Assembly: GCA_019634925.1 (NCBI GenBank)
Contig: JAHCAL010000001.1
Coordinates: forward strand, 744,001 to 808,000
Length of the DNA stretch: 64,000 nt
Direction of reading: 5' to 3'
DNA from: Pseudomonadales bacterium
GTDB taxonomy: Bacteria > Pseudomonadota > Gammaproteobacteria > Pseudomonadales > Azotimanducaceae
Every line of letters begins with the position of its first letter. Positions within the stretch are counted from its first letter, which is position 1. A model generated the notes under the pieces. The model worked only from the letters and a program-made list of their open reading frames with translations. It did no database searches and was not told the DNA's origin. Of this stretch, positions 39,659 to 48,782 are shown one piece after another. The position numbers and the translations under genes were made by a program.

Positions 39659-42600
39659 TCATGATGTCGCACTCGCATGTTCCACCATGCCCTGGGCGAC
39701 CGGGTCCCAGCCAAAGAGATCCTCGACGATGTTGTACAGCGCCGGCACCAGGAACAGGGTGATGAAGGTCGCGAACAGCACGCCATAGGCGAGGGAGACC
39801 GCCATTGGAATGACGAACGCGGTGGCCGGGCTCGCGGTCATCATCAGCGGCACGAGCCCGACGAACGTCGTCACGGAGGTCAGCATGATCGGCCGGAAAC
39901 GGACGACGCCTGCATTGAGCACGGCATCGAGGATGTCGGTGCCCTGGCGGCGCTGGCGGTTGATGTAGTCGACCAGTACGAGGCTCGAGTTCACCACCAC
40001 GCCCGAGAGCGCCACGATGCCGAGCATCGAGAAGAACACCAGCAGCTCGCCCATGACCCAATGGCCGAAGATCGCGCCGACGGCACCGAACGGGATGACG
40101 CTCATGATCACCAGCGGCTGCAGGTACGAGCGCAGCGGGACGGCAAGCAGGGCGTAGATGATGACCAGCGCGAGCAGGGCGGCGAATGCGAGCCCGGTCA
40201 TCGCCTTCATGCGCTCTTCCTGTTCGCCGGACACGCCGATGTCGATGCCGCGGTACTTTTCCTTGAGACGCGGGATCACTTCGCGCTGGATGCTCGCGTT
40301 GACTTCCTCCGGGCTCACCTGTCCGCGGTCGACGTCGGCGGTGACGTTCACCACGCGGCGGCCGTCGATGCGGCGGATGCTGGAATAGCCGCGGTCCAGT
40401 TCGAACCGCGCCACGCTGTAGAACGGCACTTCGGAGCCGTCCGGGGTGCGGATGTACATGTCCTCGAGGTTGCCGATCGAGCGCCGTTCGTCCTCCGGAT
40501 AACGCACCATCACCCGTACGTCGTCCTGGCCGCGCTGGACGCGCTGCGCCTCGACGCCGTAGAAGGCGTTGCGCGTCTGGCGTGCGAGGTCAGTCAGTGT
40601 CAGCCCCAGGTTACGGGCTTCCGGCAGCAGGGTCAGCTTCAGCTCCTGCTTGCCGGCGCGGAACGAATCGCTGATGTCGAATACCCCGCCGTAGCGCGAG
40701 AGCTCGGCGCGCAGCTCCGCGGCCGCCTCGCGCATGAGGTCCACGTCGCGTCCGGTGAGCTGGTAGTTGATCGGCTCGCCGGCCGACCAGGCGTCGGCGT
40801 TGAAGCTCAGGCTGATGGCGTCGGGAATGTCGGGGGTCAATTCGCGCCAGCGGGCGGCGACCGCCTTGGCGGACAGGTTGCCGCGTTCCCGGATCGGGCG
40901 CAGTTCCAGCACGACCTCGGCGAAATTGCTGCGCCCGCCGCCGAAACTCATGCCCGGGCCGCCGCGCTCGACCGATGTGCCGATGCTCGAGAGCACGTGG
41001 GTCACGATCGAGCCCTCTTCGGGGCTGCGCGCCGCGTCGAACTCGGCCTGCAGCACGCGGGCGGCGCGCTCGATCTCCTCCGCCGCGCGCAGGGTGACGT
41101 CCACCGATACGCCCTCCGGCAGTTCGAGCTGGGCGTACACCCGATCGCCCTCCACCGCAGGGAAGAAGCCGAACACCACCCGGCCGCTCGCGATCAGCGC
41201 GAGCGCGAGGATCAGAACGCCGAGGCCGATGGCGCCGGTCGCGTAGCGCCACTCGATGGCGAGCTTCAGCAGCGGCAGATAGCGCCGTTCCGCCACGCCC
41301 TGCAGCCAGCCGGACAGGCTTCCCTGCAGCCGGTTCCACCTGCGCGAGAAACCCTGGGTCGCCTCCTTGTGGTTCCGGTGCGCGAGGTGCGCGGGCAGGA
41401 TCAGCTGCGACTCGATGATGCTGAAGACCAGCGCGATGATGACCACGTAGCCGATCGCGCCGAAGAAATCCGCCATGCGGCCAGGCACGATGATCAGCGG
41501 CAGGAAGGCGGCCATCGTGGTGAGCACGCCGAAGATGACCGGGATCGACACCTCGCGCGTGCCGTCGATGGCAGCCTGCACGGGCGGTTTACCCATCTGC
41601 TCGTGGCCATAGATGCGCTCGCCCACCACGATGGCGTCGTCGACGAGGATGCCGAGCACCAGGATGAAGCCCATCACGGTGACCGTGCTCATGGTCATCC
41701 CCGCGTAGGGGAATACGGCGATGGTGCCGAGCAGTGCGATGGGGATGCCGGCCGCGACCCACATGGCGAGCCGGAAACGCAGGAACAGCGCGAGGATGAT
41801 GACGACCAGCAGGAGTCCGCTGAGCGCGGTGTTGGTCAGCACGTCGAGCCGCTCGACCAGCTGCGCCGATTCGTCGGTCCAGAGCGTCATGTCGAGCCCC
41901 GCGGGCAGGTCGGCCTGCTTTTCCGCGAAGTACGCCTTCACGTCGCGGGCGATCCGGATCGTGTCCTCCTGGCCGACCTGGTAGACCTTCACGACGACTG
42001 CGGGTTTGCCGTCGAAGCGTGCGCGCAGGTCGCCTTCCTCGAAGCCGTCACGGATGGTCGCGACCTCGCCGAGCAGCAGACGGGTGCCGTCCGTGCGGGT
42101 GAGCACGACGATGTTCTCGAACTCCTGGCCCCAGTAGGCCTGGCCCTTGGTGCGGATGAGTATCTCGCCGCCCTCAGTCCGGATGCTGCCGCCGGGCATG
42201 TCGAGCGAGGCGCTGCGGATCTTCTGCGCGATCTGTTCGAGCGTCAGGCCGTGCCGGCGGAGCGCTAGCTCCGATACTTCCACGGAGATCTCGTAGGGCC
42301 GCACGTAGGCGAGCGAGACCTGCGATACCCCGGAAATGGCGGCGATGTCGTCGCGGATTTCCTTGCCGACCTCCTTCAGGGTGCGCTCGTCGACGTCGCC
42401 CGAGAGCGCGATCTGCACGACCCCGCGCGTCGCGACGAGTTTCGAGACGATCGGTTTCTCGGTCTCGGCGGGCAGCGTGTTGATGCCGTCCACCCGGCTC
42501 TTGATCTCGTTCACCGACTGGTTGGTGTCGGCGTCGAGCGCGAGTTCCACCGCGACGTTGCAGGCGCCTTCGGACGCGGTGGTGCGGATCTTCTCGATGC

Positions 42601-42829
42601 CCTCGATACCCTCGATGGCTTCCTCGACGCGGATGCACACACCCTGCTCGGATTCCTCCGGGGCGGCGCCGAGGTAGGGCACGGTGACGTTGACCACCTG
42701 CAGGTTGATGTCGGGAAACTGTTCCTGCTGCAGCGTGAGCAGCGAGAGACCGCCGCCGACCAGCAGCACCGACATCAGCAGATTGGCGGCGACCGGGTTG
42801 CGCGTGAACCAGGCGATGGCAGCGTGCAT
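39659..42829 (-). CDS. RND efflux transporter, inner-membrane pump
   Basis: A 1056-residue proton-driven pump of the HAE/AcrB type. FTRNPVAANLLMSVLLVGGGL opens the protein, VMGFILVLGILVDDAIVVGER carries the proton-relay region, and the last membrane segments include LSGVVVNSSLVLVDYINRQRRQG. Two periplasmic porter loops (residues about 35-330 and 560-870) are of full length. It exports lipophilic or toxic compounds with the adaptor encoded 4 bases upstream. No outer-membrane channel gene is present. Confidence 0.93.
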   Translation of the reverse strand: MHAAIAWFTRNPVAANLLMSVLLVGGGLSLLTLQQEQFPDINLQVVNVTVPYLGAAPEESEQGVCIRVEEAIEGIEGIEKIRTTASEGACNVAVELALDADTNQSVNEIKSRVDGINTLPAETEKPIVSKLVATRGVVQIALSGDVDERTLKEVGKEIRDDIAAISGVSQVSLAYVRPYEISVEVSELALRRHGLTLEQIAQKIRSASLDMPGGSIRTEGGEILIRTKGQAYWGQEFENIVVLTRTDGTRLLLGEVATIRDGFEEGDLRARFDGKPAVVVKVYQVGQEDTIRIARDVKAYFAEKQADLPAGLDMTLWTDESAQLVERLDVLTNTALSGLLLVVIILALFLRFRLAMWVAAGIPIALLGTIAVFPYAGMTMSTVTVMGFILVLGILVDDAIVVGERIYGHEQMGKPPVQAAIDGTREVSIPVIFGVLTTMAAFLPLIIVPGRMADFFGAIGYVVIIALVFSIIESQLILPAHLAHRNHKEATQGFSRRWNRLQGSLSGWLQGVAERRYLPLLKLAIEWRYATGAIGLGVLILALALIASGRVVFGFFPAVEGDRVYAQLELPEGVSVDVTLRAAEEIERAARVLQAEFDAARSPEEGSIVTHVLSSIGTSVERGGPGMSFGGGRSNFAEVVLELRPIRERGNLSAKAVAARWRELTPDIPDAISLSFNADAWSAGEPINYQLTGRDVDLMREAAAELRAELSRYGGVFDISDSFRAGKQELKLTLLPEARNLGLTLTDLARQTRNAFYGVEAQRVQRGQDDVRVMVRYPEDERRSIGNLEDMYIRTPDGSEVPFYSVARFELDRGYSSIRRIDGRRVVNVTADVDRGQVSPEEVNASIQREVIPRLKEKYRGIDIGVSGEQEERMKAMTGLAFAALLALVIIYALLAVPLRSYLQPLVIMSVIPFGAVGAIFGHWVMGELLVFFSMLGIVALSGVVVNSSLVLVDYINRQRRQGTDILDAVLNAGVVRFRPIMLTSVTTFVGLVPLMMTASPATAFVIPMAVSLAYGVLFATFITLFLVPALYNIVEDLFGWDPVAQGMVEHASATS

Positions 42830-42833
42830 GGGA

Positions 42834-43988
42834 TCAGCCCGCCACTGCGCGGTCGTCGTCGATCGGGTTGACGATCATGCCGTCCACCACGGTCTGTACC
42901 GGCGAAACGCAGACCCGCTCGCCATTCGCGAGGCCGCCCTGGATGTAGACCTGGTCCTGGTGCAGGCGCAGCGGCGTGACGGCACGGAAGCGCAGCCGGT
43001 TCTCGGCGTCGACCACCAGCACCTGGTTGTCGTCGCGCAGCGCGATGCGCGGCAGGCGAACGATCTCGTCGGCGACCAGCCCTTCGATCTCGGCGGTGAC
43101 GAACAGGCCCACGGTGAGTGGCACCGTCTGGTCTTCATTCGTAACGCGCGCCACCACGTGCACCATGCGGCTCGCGGTGTCGATCGCGGCCTCGGTACGC
43201 ACGATTCGACCGCGCCATGTCAGTTGCTGGCCGGCATAGTCGGCGCGCAATGTGACTGCCGGCTGCTGTCCGGGCGGGAGTTCGCCGAGCGTGCCCATCG
43301 GTATGTCGAGGAACGCGAGCTGCCGGTCCGCGATCGGCAGGCGCACTTCTGCTTCGGCGCTGGCGTAGAGTGTCGCGACCGCGTTGCCGCGGCTCACGAA
43401 CTGACCGATGTCCACCGCCTGCCGGCGCACCAGGCCCTTGAACGGCGCGACCAGGCGCGTGCGCGCGAGATCGCGTTCGGCCTGCTCGACACTCGCGCGC
43501 GCATCCAGCAGTGCAGCCTCGGCGACGCGCCAGGCGCGCTGCGCGTTCTCCATCGCGGAACGGCTCGCGAGCTGGCGTGACTCGAGGCTCTGCAGGCGCT
43601 CGTACTCGAACAGGCTGTGCTGCTGCTCGGCTTCGGCCCGGGTCAGCGCGGCGCGCGCGCGTTCGAGCGTCGAACGATAGTCGCGGTCCTCGATCCGGAG
43701 CAGTTCGTCGCCCGCCTCGAAGCTGCCGCCGTTGACCAGCGCGGGCGACTTCCAGACGACCCGGCCGGCGACCTCGGAGACCAGCTCCGATTCGGTGTTG
43801 GGGGCGACCGTACCCTGCGAATGCACGGTCAGTCGCACCGACTCCGGCGTGACGGTGAGAACCCGGACGGTGGTCGCTACCGGCTCGGGCCGGGATGGCT
43901 CGAGCTGCGGACTCGTGGCAAGCAGGGTGACGGCGCCGAAGATCGCGACCAGGACGATCAGGCCGGGGATGACGATGGTGCGGATCAT
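42834..43988 (-). CDS. RND efflux periplasmic adaptor (MFP)
   Basis: A 384-residue membrane-fusion protein: N-terminal membrane anchor (VIPGLIVLVAIFGAVTLLA), the lipoyl half PNTESELVSEVAGRVVWKSPALVNGGSFEAGDELLRI, a helical hairpin (ALTRAEAEQQHSLFEYERLQSLESRQ), then the second half LVRRQAVDIGQFVSRGNAVATLY and a barrel. It links the pump to an outer-membrane channel. Its start overlaps the regulator's stop (ATGA). Confidence 0.92.
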   Translation of the reverse strand: MIRTIVIPGLIVLVAIFGAVTLLATSPQLEPSRPEPVATTVRVLTVTPESVRLTVHSQGTVAPNTESELVSEVAGRVVWKSPALVNGGSFEAGDELLRIEDRDYRSTLERARAALTRAEAEQQHSLFEYERLQSLESRQLASRSAMENAQRAWRVAEAALLDARASVEQAERDLARTRLVAPFKGLVRRQAVDIGQFVSRGNAVATLYASAEAEVRLPIADRQLAFLDIPMGTLGELPPGQQPAVTLRADYAGQQLTWRGRIVRTEAAIDTASRMVHVVARVTNEDQTVPLTVGLFVTAEIEGLVADEIVRLPRIALRDDNQVLVVDAENRLRFRAVTPLRLHQDQVYIQGGLANGERVCVSPVQTVVDGMIVNPIDDDRAVAG

Positions 43989-44764
43989 GCGTGCGCGACC
44001 TTTGCTTGTCCTTGCGGGCCCGGTGTGCCGAGGGTGCCGCGATTGGCACTGCCGCGCGCACGGATTGCCGCGAATGCCCGGCGGGCGACGTCGCGGTTGA
44101 AGTTCGACAGGGTTTCGAACGCATCGCGGACCGCGTCCACGTTGCGGCTCGCAAGTGCGGCGTCGAGCCGGCGCGCGAATTCCTGATGGACGCCCGCGTC
44201 GAATTCGACATAGTCCTCGAGCGGCGCCATGCGCGGCGCGAACTGCACCACCAGGCGGTGGGCGATCATCTGGCAGACCAGGTTGCCGCTCGCTTCCATG
44301 ATCGCGCCGACGAGTTCGAAGCGGGCGAGTGCATGGGCTGACCGGTCGCCCGCGGGTGCCAGCAGCGGCTTCACCCGCTCGCGGATCGCTGCGATCTGCG
44401 CGTCGCTCGCGCGCCGCACGGTCGACTCGGCCGCCAGCGTAATGAGCGCGGTCAGGACCTGCATGATCTCGTCGACCAGGTCCTCGTCCGGGAGTTCGCC
44501 GAGCGCCAGCAGGTGGCCGACCACGTCGAGACTCGCGGTCTGCACCGAGGCGACGCGCGCGCCGCCCTGGTGGATGCTGGCGAGACCGAGCTGTTCGAGT
44601 TTCTTCATCGCCTCGCGGACGGCGCCGCGGTTGGCGTCGAAGCGGACGGCGAGATCGCGCTCCGACGGGAGTCGCTCGCCGATGCGGTACTGGCCGACCA
44701 GGATGTCCCGGGTCAGGCTCTCCGCGATCTCCTCGTGTTTACGGGTGACGGGGGGTGTGGACAT
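43985..44764 (-). CDS. FadR/GntR family regulator
   Basis: A 259-residue GntR-type repressor. The winged helix is GERLPSERDLAVRFDANRGAVREAMKKLEQLGL (GntR signature) and the C-terminal part is an all-helical FCD/FadR-like effector domain. Such domains bind acyl-CoA, organic acids or metals. The ATG is at 44764. A TGGTCAGACCA palindrome 52 bases upstream resembles a FadR operator, so the gene probably autoregulates and controls the RND pump genes it is coupled to. Confidence 0.9.
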   Translation of the reverse strand: MSTPPVTRKHEEIAESLTRDILVGQYRIGERLPSERDLAVRFDANRGAVREAMKKLEQLGLASIHQGGARVASVQTASLDVVGHLLALGELPDEDLVDEIMQVLTALITLAAESTVRRASDAQIAAIRERVKPLLAPAGDRSAHALARFELVGAIMEASGNLVCQMIAHRLVVQFAPRMAPLEDYVEFDAGVHQEFARRLDAALASRNVDAVRDAFETLSNFNRDVARRAFAAIRARGSANRGTLGTPGPQGQAKVAHA

Positions 44765-44815
44765 GGGGTGAGAAGGCTCCGGTACGCCGGCGCGCGATCC
44801 TGCGCCAGCCGGCAA

Positions 44816-44826
44816 TGGTCAGACCA
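44816..44826. promoter_or_regulatory. TGGTCAGACCA palindrome, candidate FadR/GntR operator
   Basis: A perfect TGGTC-A-GACCA dyad upstream of the GntR-type gene. FadR-type regulators recognise TGGTCNGACCA, which matches exactly. A further half-site (ATGGTCGG) follows at 44829-44836. Confidence 0.6.
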
Positions 44827-44915
44827 ATATGGTCGGGGCATTGTACGGATGGCGAGCGCGATGTCCAGCGGGTGTTACCGCTGGTAACGAACTTGATGCC
44901 GATTCTGTGCGCCGG

Positions 44916-44961
44916 TTAACGCCGGTCGAACGCCGGTGCCTGGCGCCGGTGGATGATCCCG
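44916..44961 (-). pseudogene. korB 3'-end remnant
   Basis: On the minus strand this codes IIHRRQAPAFDRR and stop. The korB gene at 47778 has VIHRRQAPAFD followed by a longer tail that also ends in DRR. The two stretches are highly alike at DNA level over about 40 bases (47868-47908 versus 44926-44965) with few mismatches. A short partial copy is therefore present in the gap next to the GST gene. Confidence 0.65.
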
Positions 44962-44995
44962 GAACTGGACCCCACGCCCTGGGTCACGTCCACCG

Positions 44996-45619
44996 TCAGA
45001 CGGCTTCCTCCGCAGCCAGTGCGGCGCGCACTGCCGGGCGCGCCAGCATGCGATTCAGATGGTCCTGTACATGCGGATACGCCGCCGGGTCGAGCCGATG
45101 GGCAGGCAACCATTGGGTGAGTGTGAAGAGGTAACAGTCCGCGACGCTGTAGGCATCGCCCAGCACCCAGGGTCCCGCCAGCATTTCGTCCTCGATGAGC
45201 TGGAAGCAGTTCGCCATGACCTCTGGTGCATTGCGCCGAAGTTCCGCCCGCGCGGCGGGTTCGTCGGCCCAGCGCTCGGGGCGGCGCAGATGCGCGTGCG
45301 CAACGTGCACGGTGGCGCAGAGGTAGCTGTTGAATGCCTGCATCCTCGCGAACTCGAACGGGTCTTCGAGGGGTGCCAGTCGCGCGGCCGGGTAGCGCTG
45401 TGCCACGTAGGCGAGAATCGCGGGATTCTCGGAGATCACGCCGCGTTCAGTTGCGAGCGCAGGCACCCGACCCTTCGGATTGACACGCAGGTACTCGGGC
45501 GTGCGTTGTTCGGCGGCCCCGAAATCCACGTGCCGCAACTCGAAATCGGCGCCGGCTTCGCGCAGTGCGATGTGGGAAGCGCGCGAACACGCGCCGGGTG
45601 CGTAGTAGAGCGTCAGCAT
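44996..45619 (-). CDS. Glutathione S-transferase family protein
   Basis: A 207-residue GST. MLTLYYAPGACSRASHIALREAG is the start, with the catalytic-type Ser/Cys at ACS as in beta-class bacterial GSTs; VNPKGRVPAL has the cis-Pro and ISENPAILAYVAQRYP the glutathione contact. The C-terminal helical domain ends with AADCYLFTL-like GDAYSVADCYLFTL. It conjugates glutathione to electrophiles or reduces disulfides. The start at ATG 45619 is the standard family start. Confidence 0.9.
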   Translation of the reverse strand: MLTLYYAPGACSRASHIALREAGADFELRHVDFGAAEQRTPEYLRVNPKGRVPALATERGVISENPAILAYVAQRYPAARLAPLEDPFEFARMQAFNSYLCATVHVAHAHLRRPERWADEPAARAELRRNAPEVMANCFQLIEDEMLAGPWVLGDAYSVADCYLFTLTQWLPAHRLDPAAYPHVQDHLNRMLARPAVRAALAAEEAV

Positions 45620-46012
45620 GTCGATTGACCAGGTGGCTCGAGATTCCAGCAACGATAGTTGCCCTGGCCGGTGATTTCCAAGGTCGGCCGCGCTCGGATA
45701 TTCGGCAACGGCCCGCGTGTGGTGCAGCACGTTCCCCGTTTTGCACCAGGATGTCGCGACACGGCTATACCGCTCCCGCGGACGATCCGGCGAAATTCAA
45801 TGTTTTTTGGGCTCGCCGTTGGTTTCCGTGACACCCCTCCAACCTGGCATCCAACTTGATATTACTGAATCGGCGAGCCGGTCAGCCGGAACGCAGTGGG
45901 CCCGGAGACGGGTCCCGAGCAATGAGTCCTGGCGAGTTGGCCACGACGCAGAATGCGGATGACGTAGCTGGAGTTTCCGGCCATCACCACCCAGTTGTTA
46001 GGAGAAAAGCCT
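45620..46012. other. Intergenic region without a gene
   Basis: A 393-base gap between the divergent GST and amidase genes. I see no credible open frame, RNA gene or strong hairpin. It presumably contains the promoters of both neighbours; the ribosome site for the amidase (TAGGAGAAA) lies at its right end. Confidence 0.5.
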
Positions 46013-47638
46013 TTGAACAGATTCACGAGTGCCACGCTCGCGACCACGCTCGCGACCACGCTCGTCGCCACCCTTGCGGCCCCTTTGCTTGCGTCCGCCG
46101 CGCCGCAACGCAGCTTCGTCCTGGAGGAGACCACCGTGGACGATGTCCACCGCGCTTTCGCGGCCGGCACACTCACCTGTGAACAGCTCGTCAGAGGTCA
46201 CCTCAATCGCATCGAGGCGTACGAAAACAGTGGTCCGGCGCTCAACACCCTGATCTCGATTGCGCCGAACGCCATGGCGCAGGCAGTGGCGCTGGACAAG
46301 GCGTACCGCAAGAGCGGGCCCGTCGGAGCATTGCACTGCATACCGGTCATACTGAAGGACAACATCGATACCATCGACATGCCGACGACCGCTGGCTCGC
46401 AGACGCTCGCGGACGATCTGCCGATTTCCGATGCCTTCCTGACCACGCGGCTGCGTGAGGCGGGGGCCATCGTGCTCGCCAAGGGCAACCTTGACGAGTG
46501 GGCGCACGGCGGCGCAGGTGGTTACAGCTCCACGGGCGGCCGTACTTTCAACCCCTATGACCTCGGCTCGCCCAGCGGCTCGAGTGGCGGCCCTGCGGCA
46601 GCCGTCGCCGCCAACTTCGCCGTCCTGAGCGTCGGAACCGACACCTTGGGTTCCATTCGGGGCCCGGTGCAGACCAACCGGCTCGCCGGCGTGAAGCCGA
46701 CCAGTGGTCTCGTCAGCGGCACGGGCGTCGTGCCGTTTTCGCTGACCTTCGACGCGGCAGGCCCGATGACCCGAACCGTGGCCGATTCGGCACGGCTCCT
46801 CAACGTGCTCGCCGGTGTCGATCCAGAAGATCCGCGAACGCTGGCGGCGGTCGGTCGGATCCCGGACGACTACACGGCTTTGCTGTCCACCGATGCACTC
46901 GTCGGCGTCCGCATCGGGGTCATTTCAACCTACTACAACGCCAACAACCCGGTCCTGGCGCGGGTACTCCAGGATCTCGAGGCAGCCGGGGCCGTCATCG
47001 TAAGAGGCATCGAAGCGCCCCAGTCGATCCGGAACCTGTCGAACCAGTTCTACCAGCTGATCTCCGAAACCGAGTTTGTCGCACAACTCGCGGACTACCT
47101 GTGGGCGCGACGGCCCGAGGCGATCGTCCGGTCCCATGCCGACGTCTACGCGGCCGCGCTTCGACCTGACTCCCTGATCGCCCCGCAGGTCCTGGTCCGG
47201 CTCGAGCGCGAGTCGACCCGCGGCACGCTAGCAGATCCTGCCTACCTCTCTGCCGTCGCGTTCGCGCCAGCGGAAATGCGTGCTGGAATCGACTTCATGC
47301 TCGCGGACAACGCTGTAGATGCCTTGCTGCATACCGGCGCCTCGCAGCTGGCAAACTTCTCCGGCTACCCATCCGTTGTGGTGCAGGCCGGTGTGGAAGC
47401 GAACGGCAACCCGGCTGCGATCCAGTTCCTCGGTGAGCCGTTCAGCGAAGAGCGGTTGCTCGCTTACGCGTACGCCTACGAGCAGGCCACCCGGCACCGG
47501 GTCCAGCCGGCGTTCACGCCGCCCCTGACGCTCAAGAACGCCAACGAGTGCCTCAAGGGTGGCTGGATGCGGTCCACTGCCCCGATCTTCGGCAACCAGG
47601 GGATGTGTGTGTCGTCGTTCGCGTCCAAGGGACGCTAA
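46013..47638 (+). CDS. Secreted amidase-signature family enzyme
   Basis: A 541-residue amidase, likely exported: a leader LATTLATTLVATLAAPLLASAAP is followed by the AS-family catalytic Lys in PVILKDNIDT, the Ser region PSGSSGGPAAAVAANF, and GTDTLGSIRGP. The last differs from the usual GTDTGGSIR by Leu for Gly, before the nucleophilic Ser. It hydrolyses an amide bond of an unknown compound. The TTG at 46013 is chosen because TAGGAGAAA lies 7 bases upstream. Confidence 0.85.
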   Translation: MNRFTSATLATTLATTLVATLAAPLLASAAPQRSFVLEETTVDDVHRAFAAGTLTCEQLVRGHLNRIEAYENSGPALNTLISIAPNAMAQAVALDKAYRKSGPVGALHCIPVILKDNIDTIDMPTTAGSQTLADDLPISDAFLTTRLREAGAIVLAKGNLDEWAHGGAGGYSSTGGRTFNPYDLGSPSGSSGGPAAAVAANFAVLSVGTDTLGSIRGPVQTNRLAGVKPTSGLVSGTGVVPFSLTFDAAGPMTRTVADSARLLNVLAGVDPEDPRTLAAVGRIPDDYTALLSTDALVGVRIGVISTYYNANNPVLARVLQDLEAAGAVIVRGIEAPQSIRNLSNQFYQLISETEFVAQLADYLWARRPEAIVRSHADVYAAALRPDSLIAPQVLVRLERESTRGTLADPAYLSAVAFAPAEMRAGIDFMLADNAVDALLHTGASQLANFSGYPSVVVQAGVEANGNPAAIQFLGEPFSEERLLAYAYAYEQATRHRVQPAFTPPLTLKNANECLKGGWMRSTAPIFGNQGMCVSSFASKGR

Positions 47639-47650
47639 GCCTGTAAGGCT

Positions 47651-47684
47651 GTCGCCCGGTACCACGGCGCGGGTATCGGGCGAC
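47651..47684 (+). terminator. Hairpin after the amidase gene
   Basis: GTCGCCCG and CGGGCGAC form a perfect 8-base stem with an 18-base loop, beginning 12 bases past the amidase stop. No strong T run follows, so terminator function is likely but not certain. Confidence 0.45.
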
Positions 47685-47695
47685 GCGTTTGTGGC

Positions 47696-47744
47696 GCCTG
47701 TGACAGTGGGGTGCCTGTGACAGTGGGGTGCCTGTGACAGTGGC
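47696..47744. repeat. 17-base tandem repeat, about 2.8 copies
   Basis: Units GCCTGTGACAGTGGGGT occur at 47696, 47713 and (truncated) 47730, in the gap between the convergent amidase and korB genes. It carries no gene. Such short direct repeats may expand by slippage or be remnants of a dispersed element. Confidence 0.85.
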
Positions 47745-47777
47745 GCGGCTTTGCGCGCCCGGCCAACGAGGCGCCGT

Positions 47778-48782
47778 TCAACGCCGGTCGAGGATGTTGC
47801 CCTTGTGCAGCAGCTGGCGGACGCGCTGGCGGCGCACCGCGGGCTTGTGCTCGACGAAGCTCTGGTCGAAAGCCGGTGCCTGGCGGCGATGGATCACTCC
47901 CATGGCCACCGGCAGCGGCGCGCGCAACGTCACCAGGAGCTGCGCCAGCACCGGGTTGGTCTCGTCGTGCACCAGGATGTCGGCCTCGGTCACGCCGTCG
48001 ACGCCGAGCGTGACCGCCTCGAGCGCGAGTGTGCGCGGATTCAGCCGCAGGCCCTTGTCGCGCGCCTTGCCGTACACGAGCGGCTCGCCGTGGACGACGT
48101 GGATCTGGGTGTCGGCCGCGGTCTTCTTGGCCACCACGTCGTCGAATACGTCGGCGTTGTAGACGATGCAGTTCTGCAGGATCTCGACGAATGCCGCGCC
48201 GACGTGATTGCGTGCTTCGTTCAGGATGACCGGCAGGCCTTTCTGGTCGATGTCCACGGCGCGTGCGATGAATGTGGCACCCGCGCCGATCGCGAACAGG
48301 CCGGGCTGTACCGGTGTATCCAGCGATCCGTGCGGACTCGACGGGCTCTCCGTGCCGATCCGCGAGGTCGGCGAGTACTGGCCCTTGGTGAGGCCGTAGA
48401 TCTCGTTGTTGAGCATCAGGATGTTGAGATTCACGTTGCGGCGCAGCGCGTGCAGCAGGTGATTGCCGCCGATCGAGAGTCCGTCGCCGTCACCGGTGAT
48501 CACCCACACGTCGAGCGCAGGGTTCGCGAGTTTCACGCCCGTCGCGATGGCCGGCGCGCGGCCGTGGATGGTGTGGAAACCGTAGGTCTCGACGTAGTAG
48601 GGCAGCCGTGACGAACAGCCGATGCCGGAGACGAACACGGTGTTCGCGGGATCGGCCTTTGCGTCCGCCAGCGCGCGATGCACGGCCTTCAGGATCGAGT
48701 AATCCCCGCAGCCGGGGCACCAGCGGACCTCCTGGTCGGTCGCGTAGTCCTTGAACGTCAGTTCGCGTACCGCTTCGCTCAT
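47778..48782 (-). CDS. korB: 2-oxoacid:ferredoxin oxidoreductase, beta subunit
   Basis: A 334-residue thiamine-diphosphate subunit. VRWCPGCGDYSILKAVHRAL is the CPGCG start, GDGDGLSIGGNHLLHAL the TPP/Mg site (GDGD), and NLNILMLNNEIYGLTKGQYSPTS the closing motif. With KorA it oxidises 2-oxoglutarate (or another 2-oxoacid) to the acyl-CoA with ferredoxin as acceptor, an alternative to the dehydrogenase in the TCA cycle. ATG 48782 overlaps the korA stop by 4 bases. Confidence 0.9.
   Translation of the reverse strand: MSEAVRELTFKDYATDQEVRWCPGCGDYSILKAVHRALADAKADPANTVFVSGIGCSSRLPYYVETYGFHTIHGRAPAIATGVKLANPALDVWVITGDGDGLSIGGNHLLHALRRNVNLNILMLNNEIYGLTKGQYSPTSRIGTESPSSPHGSLDTPVQPGLFAIGAGATFIARAVDIDQKGLPVILNEARNHVGAAFVEILQNCIVYNADVFDDVVAKKTAADTQIHVVHGEPLVYGKARDKGLRLNPRTLALEAVTLGVDGVTEADILVHDETNPVLAQLLVTLRAPLPVAMGVIHRRQAPAFDQSFVEHKPAVRRQRVRQLLHKGNILDRR

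Noticed and set aside
39677..42268. 863-codon open frame on the + strand
   Set aside because: It is antisense to the RND pump gene, His/Asp/Arg-rich and without any domain.
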